In this document: positions 46,055 through 54,939 of the stretch, piece after piece
Layout of the letters: each line of letters starts with the position of its first letter
Position numbering within the stretch: position 1 is the stretch's first letter
From: Nitrosospira sp. Nsp14
GTDB taxonomy: Bacteria > Pseudomonadota > Gammaproteobacteria > Burkholderiales > Nitrosomonadaceae
DNA: 64,000 nt
NCBI RefSeq assembly: GCF_900113575.1
Contig: NZ_FOPV01000005.1
Span: forward strand, 1-64,000
Direction of reading: 5' to 3'
Notes under the pieces: model-generated
What the model was told of the DNA's origin: nothing
Database searches by the model: none
What the model saw: only the letters and a program-made list of their open reading frames with translations
Program-made: the position numbers and the translations under genes

Positions 46055-46480
46055 ATGACTATGCCAGGATTTACGGCGGAAGCATCGTTATATGAAAGCA
46101 GGCGCCGCTATCGGCGCTATAGCGGCCCGAATGGCGCCGGCCAGATTGGCTATCACGCACTGGTTGCGCCTCAGGCGTGCGGAGCGTTCAAGTCTCTGGC
46201 GTGTAACGGCTTGATCCTGGGGTGCGTAGGCTGCACTGCGTTCTTTCCAAACGTACCTGCCATGGTGGGCTGTTTTGCGGCCTGCCTGGGCGGGTTCTAT
46301 GGATATTGCCGCGATTGCATAGACGTACTTGACGTCCCCGAGAACGGCGGTGGTGGTGGCGGTGGGGGCGGCGGGGGCGGAAGCCCTGCCGGCGGCACCT
46401 GCTTTCCCAACAAATGCTGTGAGTGGGGTGACAACGGCGAATGCACGCTTTGCATTCCAAGGAATGCTGCGTGCCCCTGA
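46055..46480 (+). CDS. Cys-rich small protein with GFTAEASLY leader, RiPP-precursor-like
   Basis: 141 residues from ATG 46055 (ribosome site GGAAGGGTGG). The N-terminus MTMPGFTAEASLYESRRRYR matches a recurring opening (GFTAEASLY) in short Cys-rich proteins of soil proteobacteria. A hydrophobic Cys-rich core follows, with Cys in ACGAFKSLACNGLILGCVGC, FFPNVPAMVGCFAACLGGFY and GYCRDCIDVL. Then a run of twelve Gly (about 46345-46380) forms a linker, and a second Cys cluster closes the protein: CFPNKCCEWGDNGECTLCIP, RNAACP. There is no standard signal peptide. The design, leader, Cys-rich core and Gly linker, resembles ribosomally made peptide precursors or halocin C8-like bacteriocins. No maturation enzyme is adjacent. 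Confidence 0.65.
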   Translation: MTMPGFTAEASLYESRRRYRRYSGPNGAGQIGYHALVAPQACGAFKSLACNGLILGCVGCTAFFPNVPAMVGCFAACLGGFYGYCRDCIDVLDVPENGGGGGGGGGGGGSPAGGTCFPNKCCEWGDNGECTLCIPRNAACP

Positions 46481-46547
46481 CGCCTGACGTCTGAACGCAA
46501 TCCTACGAAGGGAATCGCTAGCTGGGGCGCCGAATGGCGTCTCCCGT

Positions 46548-49394
46548 TCAGCGCACTATGCGCCTTGCCAGTTTGCTCAGCTCGCGCAGCCAGAGTACCG
46601 AACTGGCGGCAAGCGTGCACAACATCCAATCGCCGAGGCTCAAGCTAACGGTCGAAAATGCCTTTTGCAGAAAGGGCAGATAAACGACGGCCATCTGCAA
46701 CAGAACTGATAGGGCGATGGAGGCCCACAGCCATTTATTGGAAAACAGGCCGGTGAAAGCGCTCTGCTCATCCGAACGCGCATTGATCACGTTGAAGAGG
46801 GACGCCAGCACAATCGTCGTGAACGCCATGGTCTGGGCGTAACGCATGCTGCCGGAACCTTCTATGAGCCCGCCCGGCAGGGATGCGTCCAGCACCACCA
46901 GCGTGCTCGCAGCCATGATAAAGCCGACGTAAACAATACCCCACCACATTTGCGGCGTAATCACTCCTTCGCCTTTTGCACGCGGTGGTTTGCGCATCAC
47001 GCCGGCATCCGGCGGATCGACGCCAAGCGCGAGCGCGGGCGCGCCATCCGTTACCAGATTGATCCATAGGAGCTGGGTTGCAAGCAACGGAAGCACGATG
47101 AGTTGCTCTTCGGCTTTAAGGCCGATGATATCCGCCAGAACCACGCCGAAGAACATGGCCAGCACTTCACCGATGTTGGATGAGAGCAGGTAGCGCAGGA
47201 ACTTGCGGATGTTGGCGAAAATGGCGCGTCCTTCTTCCACGGCCGCGATGATGGACGCGTAGTTGTCATCGGCCAACACCATGTCGGCGGCTTCCTTGGA
47301 CACGTCAGTACCCGTGATACCCATCGCTACGCCAATGTCCGCGGTCTTCAGGGCAGGCGCGTCGTTTACCCCGTCCCCTGTCATCGCTACCACCTCGTCG
47401 CCGCGCTGCAAAGCCCTGACGATGCGCAGTTTGTGTTCCGGGCTGACGCGGGCGTACACCGATACTTCCTTGACGGTCTGGTCCAGCGTCTCGTCCGACA
47501 TCTTCTCCAGCTCGGCGCCGGTTACTGCCCGCGCCTTCAGGTGACCGGTGATACCGAGCTGGGTGGCGATAACGGCCGCGGTGATGGGATGGTCGCCGGT
47601 GATCATGATGGTGCGTATGCCCGCCATCTTCGCGCGCGTGACCGCTTCTTTCGCCTCTTCGCGCGCGGGGTCGATCATGCCAATCAAGCCCGCGAAAACG
47701 AGATCCTGCTCAAGACTCTCATCCACTTCTTTGATTTCGAGCGCATCCGCAGGCAGCGAGCGGAAGGCCACGCCCAGCGAGCGCAGCGCCTCGCTCGCAA
47801 GTTCCTCATTCTGCTTCAATATGGCGGTGCGTCGCGGGTCGGTCAGGGGCTTTGTCTCTTCTCCCACCAGCTCGAATGTGCAGCACTCGAGCAACAAGTC
47901 GGGTGCGCCTTTGGTGAAGACAAGCAGCCGCTCATGCAGCTGAGCATCGGCATCGGTATGAATCGTCGTCATCAGCTTGCGCTGGGAGGAGAAGGGAATT
48001 TCTCCGACGCGCTCGAAGCGCGCGTCCAGCGCTTCCTTTTCCAGTCCTGCCTTGCGCGCGGCAACGAGAAGCGCTCCTTCGGTAGGGTCGCCCTTTACTG
48101 TCCAATTTCCCTCGTGCTCTTGCAGGACGGCATTGCTGGCTCGGTCGCCCACTGCGAGCGCGCGTTCCAATTCGATTCGCAAGGCGCCGTCTATCTTCGT
48201 TTGGCGATCCGCGGGGTTTTCCGTATTTGCGGCATCTTCCTCGCGCCGTACTTCGCCTTGCGGCGCGTAGCCCGACCCGCCGAACGCCACCCTGCCGCTC
48301 GCCGTGACCACCGCGAGCACCGTCATCTCATTCCGCGTGAGGGTGCCGGTTTTATCCGAAGCAACCAACGTGGCGGAGCCCAGTGTTTCCACCGCCGGAA
48401 GACGCCGCACGATCGCGTTCCTGCGCGCCATCCGCTGCACGCCGAGGGACAAGACGGCGGTGACGACCGCCGGCAGTCCCTCCGGTATCGCCGCGACCGC
48501 CAGGGCCACACCCAGGATGAGCGCGTCCACGATAGCGGCAAAACCGCTTACATGCTCCACAAGAATAATCGTTGCGATCATGACAACAGCGATGACAACG
48601 ACGATGATTCCCAGCAGTTTGCCTACATGCGCAAGCTCCTTCTGAAGGGAAGTCGCCTCTTGCGGCGTTTCTTCGAGCATGCCGGCGATATGGCCCATCT
48701 GGGTGTGCATTCCCGTTGCCACCACCACTGCCCGGCCTCGGCCAAAAGTCGCCGCCGTGCCGCTGAACAGCATGTTGCGCTGGTCGCCCAGTTCGACTTC
48801 TTCTGGAATTGTCTCGGTATATTTCGATACCGGCGTGCTCTCGCCCGTAAGGGCGGCCTCCGCCGTTTCCAGCGCCACCGAATGAATCAGCCGCGCGTCG
48901 GCGGGAATGGTATCGCCTTCCTCGATAAGGATGATATCGCCGGGCACGAGTCGAGCTGCGGGCAGGGTCTGGTGTTCGCCACTGCGCACAACGCTGGCCT
49001 GTGCCGCCGACATTTGCCGCAAGGCCGCCACCGCTTCCTCTGCCTTCGATTCCTGGATATAGCCCATGAGGGCGTTAAGAAGCACCACGGCAAAAATGGC
49101 GATGGCCTCATAGGGCAGGGCCGCGTCGCGCTCATACAACCACAGTCCGGCTGAGATGGCAGTGGCGATAAGCAGCAGGACCACCAGCACATTCTGGAAC
49201 TGGGCGAGAAACTTTCTCCATCCGGGGACAGGCTGTTTCGCCTTCAGCTCATTTGTGCCGTACTTATCCAGCCGCGCCCGTGCTTCGCTCTCGCTCAAGC
49301 CATGCCTGGAATCCGACGCGAACGCCGCCAATACCTCATCGGGAGATTGCTGATAAGGATTCTTCTGCTGGTGCCGGGGGCCTGGATCAATCAT
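46548..49394 (-). CDS. Cation-transporting P-type ATPase (Ca2+-type, P2)
   Basis: 948 residues. The domain order is complete: N-terminal cation ATPase region (EVLAAFASDSRHGLSESEAR), TGES at 183-186, PEGLP at 304-308, the phosphorylation site DKTGTLT with D347, the ATP site KGAPDLLLECC, MTGDGVNDAPAL in the hinge, and six C-terminal helices. The PEGLP motif and overall length match SERCA/PMR1-like P2A pumps of bacteria, which export Ca2+ or related ions. Some bacterial members transport Mn2+ or Na+ instead. It is followed on the same strand, in transcription order, by no close gene; the DUF4142 gene lies upstream with a 56-base gap and could be cotranscribed. Confidence 0.95.
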   Translation of the reverse strand: MIDPGPRHQQKNPYQQSPDEVLAAFASDSRHGLSESEARARLDKYGTNELKAKQPVPGWRKFLAQFQNVLVVLLLIATAISAGLWLYERDAALPYEAIAIFAVVLLNALMGYIQESKAEEAVAALRQMSAAQASVVRSGEHQTLPAARLVPGDIILIEEGDTIPADARLIHSVALETAEAALTGESTPVSKYTETIPEEVELGDQRNMLFSGTAATFGRGRAVVVATGMHTQMGHIAGMLEETPQEATSLQKELAHVGKLLGIIVVVIAVVMIATIILVEHVSGFAAIVDALILGVALAVAAIPEGLPAVVTAVLSLGVQRMARRNAIVRRLPAVETLGSATLVASDKTGTLTRNEMTVLAVVTASGRVAFGGSGYAPQGEVRREEDAANTENPADRQTKIDGALRIELERALAVGDRASNAVLQEHEGNWTVKGDPTEGALLVAARKAGLEKEALDARFERVGEIPFSSQRKLMTTIHTDADAQLHERLLVFTKGAPDLLLECCTFELVGEETKPLTDPRRTAILKQNEELASEALRSLGVAFRSLPADALEIKEVDESLEQDLVFAGLIGMIDPAREEAKEAVTRAKMAGIRTIMITGDHPITAAVIATQLGITGHLKARAVTGAELEKMSDETLDQTVKEVSVYARVSPEHKLRIVRALQRGDEVVAMTGDGVNDAPALKTADIGVAMGITGTDVSKEAADMVLADDNYASIIAAVEEGRAIFANIRKFLRYLLSSNIGEVLAMFFGVVLADIIGLKAEEQLIVLPLLATQLLWINLVTDGAPALALGVDPPDAGVMRKPPRAKGEGVITPQMWWGIVYVGFIMAASTLVVLDASLPGGLIEGSGSMRYAQTMAFTTIVLASLFNVINARSDEQSAFTGLFSNKWLWASIALSVLLQMAVVYLPFLQKAFSTVSLSLGDWMLCTLAASSVLWLRELSKLARRIVR

Positions 49395-49450
49395 GACTTG
49401 AGTCCAGGAATCGCTGATCGGAGAATCGGCGAGCCTGTTCCGGGTTGCCG

Positions 49451-49969
49451 TTATTTGTTCAGGGAGTCCTGAATCTGCTGGGCATACTCAAGATGATCAG
49501 ATAACGGCGCGAACATTTTGTACAACAGCGCCTTCAATTCTTCACTCTTAGCGCTGGGCATCAGCCTGTTGTCTATCGTGTCCAGCACATGCTGGTAGAG
49601 AACGACATTCCGCTCGATGTATGCCTGGTCGAATTCGATCCCCTGCATTGCCGCGAGACTGGTAAAGCCCATTTCGCCATCGGTCCGCAGCTCCTGGTTG
49701 ATCATGCTGTCTCGCAGCGCCAGTTGAAGCTTGTCGACCAGTTCGGCAGCTTCTTTATTCAGGCTTTCGTGGCCGCGTATCTTTCGCTGTGCGTATTCCC
49801 TGACTGCCGCGTTGGAAGATTTTGAGTCCGCGAGCAGGCCGGTCTCGATGGCAACCCGGTGCGCGGTAATCACGACGTTGGCGATTTGCGCATCGTCCAA
49901 CTCACGGATTTCGGCAAACGCAAACACGGGAGCGATCAGTCCAGCGGCTACAACGGATAGATTCTTCAT
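49451..49969 (-). CDS. Exported DUF4142-family protein
   Basis: 172 residues, signal peptide MKNLSVVAAGLIAPVFAFA. The mature part is all-helical and matches DUF4142: LDDAQIANVVITAHRVAIET, ADSKSSNAAVREYAQRKIRG, HESLNKEAAELVDKL, FDQAYIERNVVLYQHVLDTI and MFAPLSDHLEYAQQIQDSL. These are four-helix-bundle, ferritin-like periplasmic proteins of unknown role, frequently linked to stress loci. The Asp/His/Glu set for metal binding is only partly present. The gene lies just upstream of the P-type ATPase on the same strand. Confidence 0.88.
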   Translation of the reverse strand: MKNLSVVAAGLIAPVFAFAEIRELDDAQIANVVITAHRVAIETGLLADSKSSNAAVREYAQRKIRGHESLNKEAAELVDKLQLALRDSMINQELRTDGEMGFTSLAAMQGIEFDQAYIERNVVLYQHVLDTIDNRLMPSAKSEELKALLYKMFAPLSDHLEYAQQIQDSLNK

Positions 49970-50045
49970 GGATTCCCCATAATGAGAGTTTGTGGATAAA
50001 TCGGCGGCTGCATTCGACCCCCAAGTCAGCCGCTTGATCAGTGAG

Positions 50046-50420
50046 TCAGCGCATGTCCCGGTTCAGTTGTTGCTGCTTTTCAGCGCTGGCCGGCAGGGTG
50101 ATCACGATCCTGGGCGGGCTGAGAACTTGCACCCTGGCTCCGGCCGCGGTTAGCGGCTCGATCAGCGACGACATTTCCTCCAGGCCTTTAACGCTTGCGA
50201 TCTCCGCCAGGAGTTGGGGACTGCCTGAGGCGCGGATGTCTTCAACCCGGCCGGGCGCATCGTCACCATGCAGCAGCGAAAACAAGGAATGATTATAGTT
50301 TGACGGGAGCGTAATCTCTATCTCCAGCGCATCGTCAAGCAGTGCCGGTATGGACTCGATCGTTTCGTGCCCGTGCCAGGGTAATGAGACCAGCGGTTTT
50401 TTTTCCATCTTCTTTTCCAT
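50046..50420 (-). CDS. Hypothetical cytoplasmic protein
   Basis: 124 residues from ATG 50418-50420 (a second ATG at M5 is possible). No signal peptide. Sequence includes LVSLPWHGHETIESIPALLD, DALEIEITLPSNYNHSLFSL, VEDIRASGSPQLLAEIASVK and a beta-rich end ARVQVLSPPRIVITLPAS. The last 60 residues look like a small alpha/beta unit. I recognise no family. It is on the same strand as the DUF4142 and ATPase genes and may be part of their transcript. Confidence 0.65.
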   Translation of the reverse strand: MEKKMEKKPLVSLPWHGHETIESIPALLDDALEIEITLPSNYNHSLFSLLHGDDAPGRVEDIRASGSPQLLAEIASVKGLEEMSSLIEPLTAAGARVQVLSPPRIVITLPASAEKQQQLNRDMR

Positions 50421-50523
50421 CTTTGCCCTCGGTTGTCATCAGCGGGAGTGCCGGGCAGAAAAACCGGCACCGGCCTTGCGCCTGTTATATACCAGCGTAA
50501 TAAATAAACGCCCTTTACCCTTT

Positions 50524-50586
50524 ACCGGCCACCGGCCACCGGCCACCGGCCACCGGCCACCGGCCACCGGCCACCGGCCACCGGCC
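50524..50586 (+). repeat. Tandem array, nine 7-bp units
   Basis: ACCGGCC repeated nine times without mismatch (50524-50586), followed by GGTA. It lies upstream of the 50046-50420 gene start, between divergent genes, in no reading frame used by a recognised gene. Each unit holds GGCC and CCGG, so the array is almost self-complementary. Expect length variation between strains. Confidence 0.95.
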
Positions 50587-51000
50587 GGTAAATCAGTATG
50601 CACGGTCGCTGCATCTGGTTTCGGTTCGTTTTAGCACAGAATAAGCACTACGCGAGCATTATGTGGCCCTCGCCCAGCAAGCATCAAAGCCTTCCGGATG
50701 CTTTGCCTTCATGAATGACATTAACGCTGCTATTGCAGTAATGCTCTTGCAGCCTCGCCAACATCTATCTTACGTCTGATTATAAACCTGCAGCGACATG
50801 AGTATCTCTTCCCCATCAGGAGCGGACATCATTCCAAGGCCCCGCGTCTGCGTTGGCGCCCAAGCTTGACCATGGGATCATTATGGTCATTTTTATTGCT
50901 AAGGGTTTCACCTAGCATAAAACCAAGGTTTCCCCAATATACTCGTGGCATTGACCGGGTTAGGATGCAGCTACTTTCTCCTCTTTGGTTCGCCGCTACC
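50587..51000. other. Gap without a recognisable gene
   Basis: About 410 bases between the 7-bp array and the next gene. Nothing with a motif was found. Confidence 0.4.
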
Positions 51001-51423
51001 ATGAAAACAAAATCCGGGAACTATTTGGCAGCATTCATAATAGCTCTGTTGGCCTTGCTGAATCCTTTCGCGACGGCGGCGCAGTCGCTTGACACTCCCG
51101 AGATTCACGCGGCAGCCGCGAATGCAACCAGCCAAAGTGATCACGAGGACGTCGCAAAGCAGTATGAAGATGCCGCTGCGCAGATGCAGGCAAAAGCAGC
51201 AGAAAAAAAAGAGCTGTTGGAGCATTACGAAGATAAAAGCTACCTTTATGGCAGGCGCGCACAAGACCTGCAATCCCATACTCACGCCTTGATCCGCAAT
51301 TACGAAAAGGCCGTCGCTGAAAATATGCGCGCGGCGGCGTTCCATCGTCAGATGGCGTCACAGCTCAATGAAAATCACGCCGCGTCCGCTCCGCGAACGC
51401 CCGACGCGGTGAGCGGGCTTTAG
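51001..51423 (+). CDS. Exported helical protein of unknown function
   Basis: 140 residues from ATG 51001; the upstream in-frame ATG at 50965 is possible and no strong ribosome site helps to decide. Signal peptide with core LAAFIIALLALLNPFATAA. The mature part is helical with HEDVAKQYEDAAAQMQAKAA, EKKELLEHYEDKSYLYGRRA and MRAAAFHRQMASQLNENHA. The repeat of ALA/GLN-rich helices suggests a coiled coil in the periplasm. No named family was recognised. Confidence 0.7.
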   Translation: MKTKSGNYLAAFIIALLALLNPFATAAQSLDTPEIHAAAANATSQSDHEDVAKQYEDAAAQMQAKAAEKKELLEHYEDKSYLYGRRAQDLQSHTHALIRNYEKAVAENMRAAAFHRQMASQLNENHAASAPRTPDAVSGL

Positions 51424-51536
51424 AGGTGGCTATAGCGGTGCGAGGCGTCATGGGGGAAAAACAACCTGCATCCTTGCCTCTGCGGCCCTCCCGGATTTTG
51501 CCGCCAGTATCCTTGGCGCAGCGTTCTCCTTATGGG

Positions 51537-52874
51537 TTAGAACGGAAGCGTAGCATCCACTGAGAACAGGAATTGGTCCTTCCTGCCGTCAAATGGCCGG
51601 AACGCCATATCGATGCCGTCTGCCCGGTCATAACGAATGTTCGGTCGAATGTTTACTTTCTGTACTGGCTTCCAGCCAATTCCCATTCTTTTGGCGGGTT
51701 TCCAGTTCATGCCCAGGGTGACTGCGTAATAGTCCGCGGGTGCGCTGATAAAGGGAATGTTGCCCGCATAGCTGACGCCTTTATTATTCATGGCGGATAG
51801 TATGCGATAGGGCGAAAAAACGCGCCACCCGTTCCGATCGTGAAACCGCTCAGCCCGGATGCCCACGGACAGATCATGGAGAAGGTCGTAGGTCAGGTGC
51901 GTATTGATGCTGTACCATGCGGCATTCTTGATTCCGTCCGGCAGATTGATGTTCGCCGCCCAGCCGTTGGTATGGTGCAGGACCACATGGGTCCTCGGTG
52001 TGATCCGATGCTGCAGGACAACGCTGTACATCATCCACGGTTCACCTATCGCAGTCTCTCCGTAGGTTCCACCGAGAGTAGCCGAGGTTCTTTTATCGTC
52101 GCTGCTCCATAGGACGCCGGCCAGGCCACCCCAATTGTCCAGCTGTTTATCAAAGACGCCATCCCAGCCGCCGGTTGCGCTGCCTGTGGTTGCCGCACCC
52201 AAAACGGACCAATTCTGGTTGACAGTGTAATTCCCGAGCAATCCCACGTGCGTGAACGGCTCGCCGCTGTTAAGAATATAACCGCGCGTATAAAAGAAGT
52301 TATCGGGGGCGGGCACTGTTTCATACCCAAGCGGGGTATAAAAATGCCCGGCCTTGATATTAAGACCATTGCCGATCGGCACGTAAGCCTCAAAATAGGC
52401 CTGCGGAAGGGCAATACCGTAGGTGCGGGTCGATTTACAGCATATATTAAGATCCCAGTTGCCTCTGTCAGCCGGCGCACCGGTATTCTCGTCGAACGCG
52501 GAAATGCCAAAAGCCTGAGCGTAGATGGCGTCCGTCCCAAACAAAAAATCGACGCGGGCGCCAAAGTCCCATTCTTTGCCTTCCGATGTTACCGGACGCT
52601 GTAAAAATAAATTCAACTGGTTCAGCTGAAACCGGTTGGCTCTGTCCGCGAAAGTAACCGTCCCATTGAATCCATCCGATGGGTTATTTGCGTTATAGGT
52701 AATGCCGCCGTTGATCCAGCCACCAAATTCCAACCCGTTTTCCTTGAACAGATTTGTCAGGTTATTGGCATGTACATCCTTTAGGCCAAAGACGATAACC
52801 AACAGGAGGATGCCGATGCCGGCGAATGTTGCTTGGTTTTTATTTTTTGACATAGCGACCATTGATGTAATCAT
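51537..52874 (-). CDS. Outer-membrane porin, BBP2/OmpL-like
   Basis: 445 residues; later starts at ATG 52862 or 52853 are possible. Signal core TFAGIGILLLVIVFGLKDVH, cleavage after HA. The mature part matches the beta-barrel porin-2 family: FGGWINGGITYNANNPSDGF, ANRFQLNQLNLFLQRPV, DFGARVDFLFGTDAIY, PQAYFEAYVPIGNGLNIKAG, HFYTPLGYETVPAPDNFFYT and the final strand FLFSVDATLPF with terminal Phe. It should form a channel in the outer membrane. It is a different family from the barrel at 43323. Confidence 0.88.
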   Translation of the reverse strand: MITSMVAMSKNKNQATFAGIGILLLVIVFGLKDVHANNLTNLFKENGLEFGGWINGGITYNANNPSDGFNGTVTFADRANRFQLNQLNLFLQRPVTSEGKEWDFGARVDFLFGTDAIYAQAFGISAFDENTGAPADRGNWDLNICCKSTRTYGIALPQAYFEAYVPIGNGLNIKAGHFYTPLGYETVPAPDNFFYTRGYILNSGEPFTHVGLLGNYTVNQNWSVLGAATTGSATGGWDGVFDKQLDNWGGLAGVLWSSDDKRTSATLGGTYGETAIGEPWMMYSVVLQHRITPRTHVVLHHTNGWAANINLPDGIKNAAWYSINTHLTYDLLHDLSVGIRAERFHDRNGWRVFSPYRILSAMNNKGVSYAGNIPFISAPADYYAVTLGMNWKPAKRMGIGWKPVQKVNIRPNIRYDRADGIDMAFRPFDGRKDQFLFSVDATLPF

Positions 52875-53209
52875 TCTTTAAGGGCGCAACACGACGTCGT
52901 ATAAGAATCCGTCGGCAACGCGATCGGGTTTTTATCAGTCGTTGAAGCGGGTTCGGCTTGGCTTTCGAATCGGCCTGTGTGAATCATGCCCTAGCATTGC
53001 ACAAAAAAAAACGCTGATCGCGGCAGGGTTTTTTAGGACTGGGGGACGCCGATTCGGGTTATGTTTCGCCCAGGATCTGCAAAGAGCCCTCAACGCACAG
53101 CCATCAATCCCTCAGAAAAGACGGTATTCCTTTGGCTGGTAGTGCCTGCCATCGGCGCGGGCAGCGCACCTTGCGGAGAGCAAGGGCGTCACTATCAGTA
53201 AAAGTGTCG
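52875..53209. other. Gap leading into a broken RTX gene
   Basis: About 335 bases, no gene with a motif. It may hold degenerate upstream parts of the RTX relic. Confidence 0.4.
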
Positions 53210-53642
53210 AACTTTATCCTACGTGCCGTCGAGCCAGCGCCCCCGCTCACGACAACGATTACCTTTACGGCGGCGGGGGCAACGACGTTCTCAAAGGCGG
53301 CAATGGCAATGATTATGTCGATGGCGGGCACCGGGAAAGATATCTTCGATTACAACTGGGTGGGCGAAAGCCCGGCGCCGGAACCGCTTCGGTACAACAC
53401 CAGTATGACATCATCTTGGATTTCAACCGCTTGGAAGGGATAAGCTCGACCTCTCCGGCATCAATGCGAATGCCTACGTGCCTGATAACCAGGCGTTCAG
53501 TTCGAGCCAGCTTTCATACAACGCCGGGATCGGCGTCTTCATTGCCCACGTTCATGACGGCGGAGACCTGCAAATACAGTTCGTGGCGACTGGGGCATTC
53601 ATCCCGACTCTGGACGTCATCCCGGAAAAGCGCGAAGCGTAG
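53210..53642 (+). pseudogene. Frameshifted RTX calcium-binding protein gene
   Basis: The first frame reads DNDYLYGGGGNDVLKGGNGN, DYVDGG; after a shift GTGKDIFDYNWVGESPAPE; after another, DIILDFNRLEG, then DKLDLSGINANAYVPDNQAF, SSSQLSYNAGIGVFIAHVHD, GGDLQIQFVATGAFIPTLDV and a stop at 53640-53642. These pieces form the last RTX repeats and the type I secretion-associated C-terminal domain seen in the intact protein at 15484-16239. At least two single-base shifts break it; the N-terminus is missing. Confidence 0.85.
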
Positions 53643-53662
53643 CCCGCAGGCATGTTCTCGCG

Positions 53663-54520
53663 CTACTGGCCATCGCCGGTCCTGGCGCTCGCCTGCTCCA
53701 GTTCGTCGATGGCCCGGTCGAGTGCGTCGGTGTCATCGCCGCTTTCGATCCGGACCTCGTTGAGCGGCTCGAAGTAGACATTGGCGATATTCTCGCTGGT
53801 GATGACAAGCAGCGGCTTCGTCTGCAGGCTTTCGCCACGGATATCCAGCGGGGTGGAGGTGTCGGAATGCAGGGTGCCGCTGCCGGTTATCTCGATCGTC
53901 GAGGTCCGGGCGGCGTGCAGAACCACATAGCTGATGGTGCCGTCGGCCTTGGCGAAAAAATCCTGAAGAATGCCGTCATAAAAGATGACGTTGTTCAGGT
54001 TTTGCGTGCGCGAGAGGACGTGCGCGCGCACCAGTTCTGCCCCCTTCTTTTTTCTTCCCCGCTCCAGCATGAACAGGTAGCGATGACGGGTAAACCCGCT
54101 GAGATATCCGTTTTCGATTAGTTTGCCGGCGGCGAACCCGAGCAAGCCGGTGATGGCGCCAGTGGCGGCGAAATAAACGAGAATCCAGCCTGCATAACTG
54201 TCGAGCATGCTGCGGAATGTTCGCGGCGGGGTGCCCGGCAGCGTGAAGGCCTCAATGCGCAGCAAGGCGGCAAACTCGTCGAAATCCACGCACGGCATGG
54301 CGGGCAGCGCCCCTGACCCGGCACAAAGGCGGGTATTGATTACAAAGTAGGCACAGGCGTGAACCAGGAAGCTGATGACCACGACGCCTGCCAGTTGCGC
54401 CAGCGGGCTTGCGGGCGACACTTCGCGCGTGACCTGGTTGGGAGAGTAGAGTCCCCAGAAAAAAGCGAATCCGGGAAGCAGCAGGACAACAATGACGACC
54501 GTTGCCCACGCGATGGACAT
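53663..54520 (-). CDS. Membrane protein of unknown function with Ser/Ile-rich cytoplasmic domain
   Basis: 285 residues, with N-terminal helix VVIVVLLLPGFAFFWGLYSP, a second (LAGVVVISFLVHACAYFVI) and a third (GWILVYFAATGAITGLLGFA). After that a soluble domain with RHRYLFMLERGRKKKGAELV, LNNVIFYDGILQDFFAKADG, TISYVVLHAARTSTIEI and LLVITSENIANVYFEPLNEV. The arrangement, three helices then a small beta-barrel-like (SH3/DUF-type) domain, is seen in uncharacterised inner-membrane proteins that sit in toxin or defence loci, but this is no more than a similarity. The stop is 20 bases from the RTX relic. The small gene at 54545 is immediately upstream on the same strand. Confidence 0.7.
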   Translation of the reverse strand: MSIAWATVVIVVLLLPGFAFFWGLYSPNQVTREVSPASPLAQLAGVVVISFLVHACAYFVINTRLCAGSGALPAMPCVDFDEFAALLRIEAFTLPGTPPRTFRSMLDSYAGWILVYFAATGAITGLLGFAAGKLIENGYLSGFTRHRYLFMLERGRKKKGAELVRAHVLSRTQNLNNVIFYDGILQDFFAKADGTISYVVLHAARTSTIEITGSGTLHSDTSTPLDIRGESLQTKPLLVITSENIANVYFEPLNEVRIESGDDTDALDRAIDELEQASARTGDGQ

Positions 54521-54544
54521 GGATGGTTGGGGTTGGAGTAGGGT

Positions 54545-54751
54545 TTAAGCGGGTGCTGCCTGGGACATCGAAGGCGCGGCGGACGTTGTTTGACTGTTGC
54601 GCAATGCTTCAATTTCCTTGATGGCGGTTCTCAGATCGACGGAAGATCTATGCGGATTGGAAAGTACCTTGAGCACGATTTGCGAGTTGCCGCCCGCGAG
54701 GCGCACCAGCTTGTCATACAGGACCCGGTCTTTATCCTTAAGAACTCGCAT
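54545..54751 (-). CDS. Small hypothetical protein
   Basis: 68 residues from the ATG at 54749-54751, no clear ribosome site. MRVLKDKDRVLYDKLVRLAG, GNSQIVLKVLSNPHRSSVDL and RTAIKEIEALRNS form helices, followed by a Ser/Ala/Pro tail. Soluble, basic N-terminus. It ends 24 bases before the start of the membrane protein on the same strand, so the two may form an operon. Confidence 0.55.
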   Translation of the reverse strand: MRVLKDKDRVLYDKLVRLAGGNSQIVLKVLSNPHRSSVDLRTAIKEIEALRNSQTTSAAPSMSQAAPA

Positions 54752-54939
54752 TGTTGCCGCCCGCTCCGACTATTCCGTTAAATGATGTTTGAATTAGTAG
54801 CACAATAACATGGAGATGTCAAGGTTTATGCGGGGGTTGGCGGATTATGCGGCCTTGATCTGCCCTGCGGAGTTCCGACGGAATAGGCCGAATGCACGAA
54901 GGCGCTCCTCGCTTCGCGCTACCGGCTCATCGCCCCTTT

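Noticed and set aside
47433-49154. 573-residue ORF on the plus strand
   Set aside because: Antisense shadow of the P-type ATPase gene, which has all its motifs on the minus strand.
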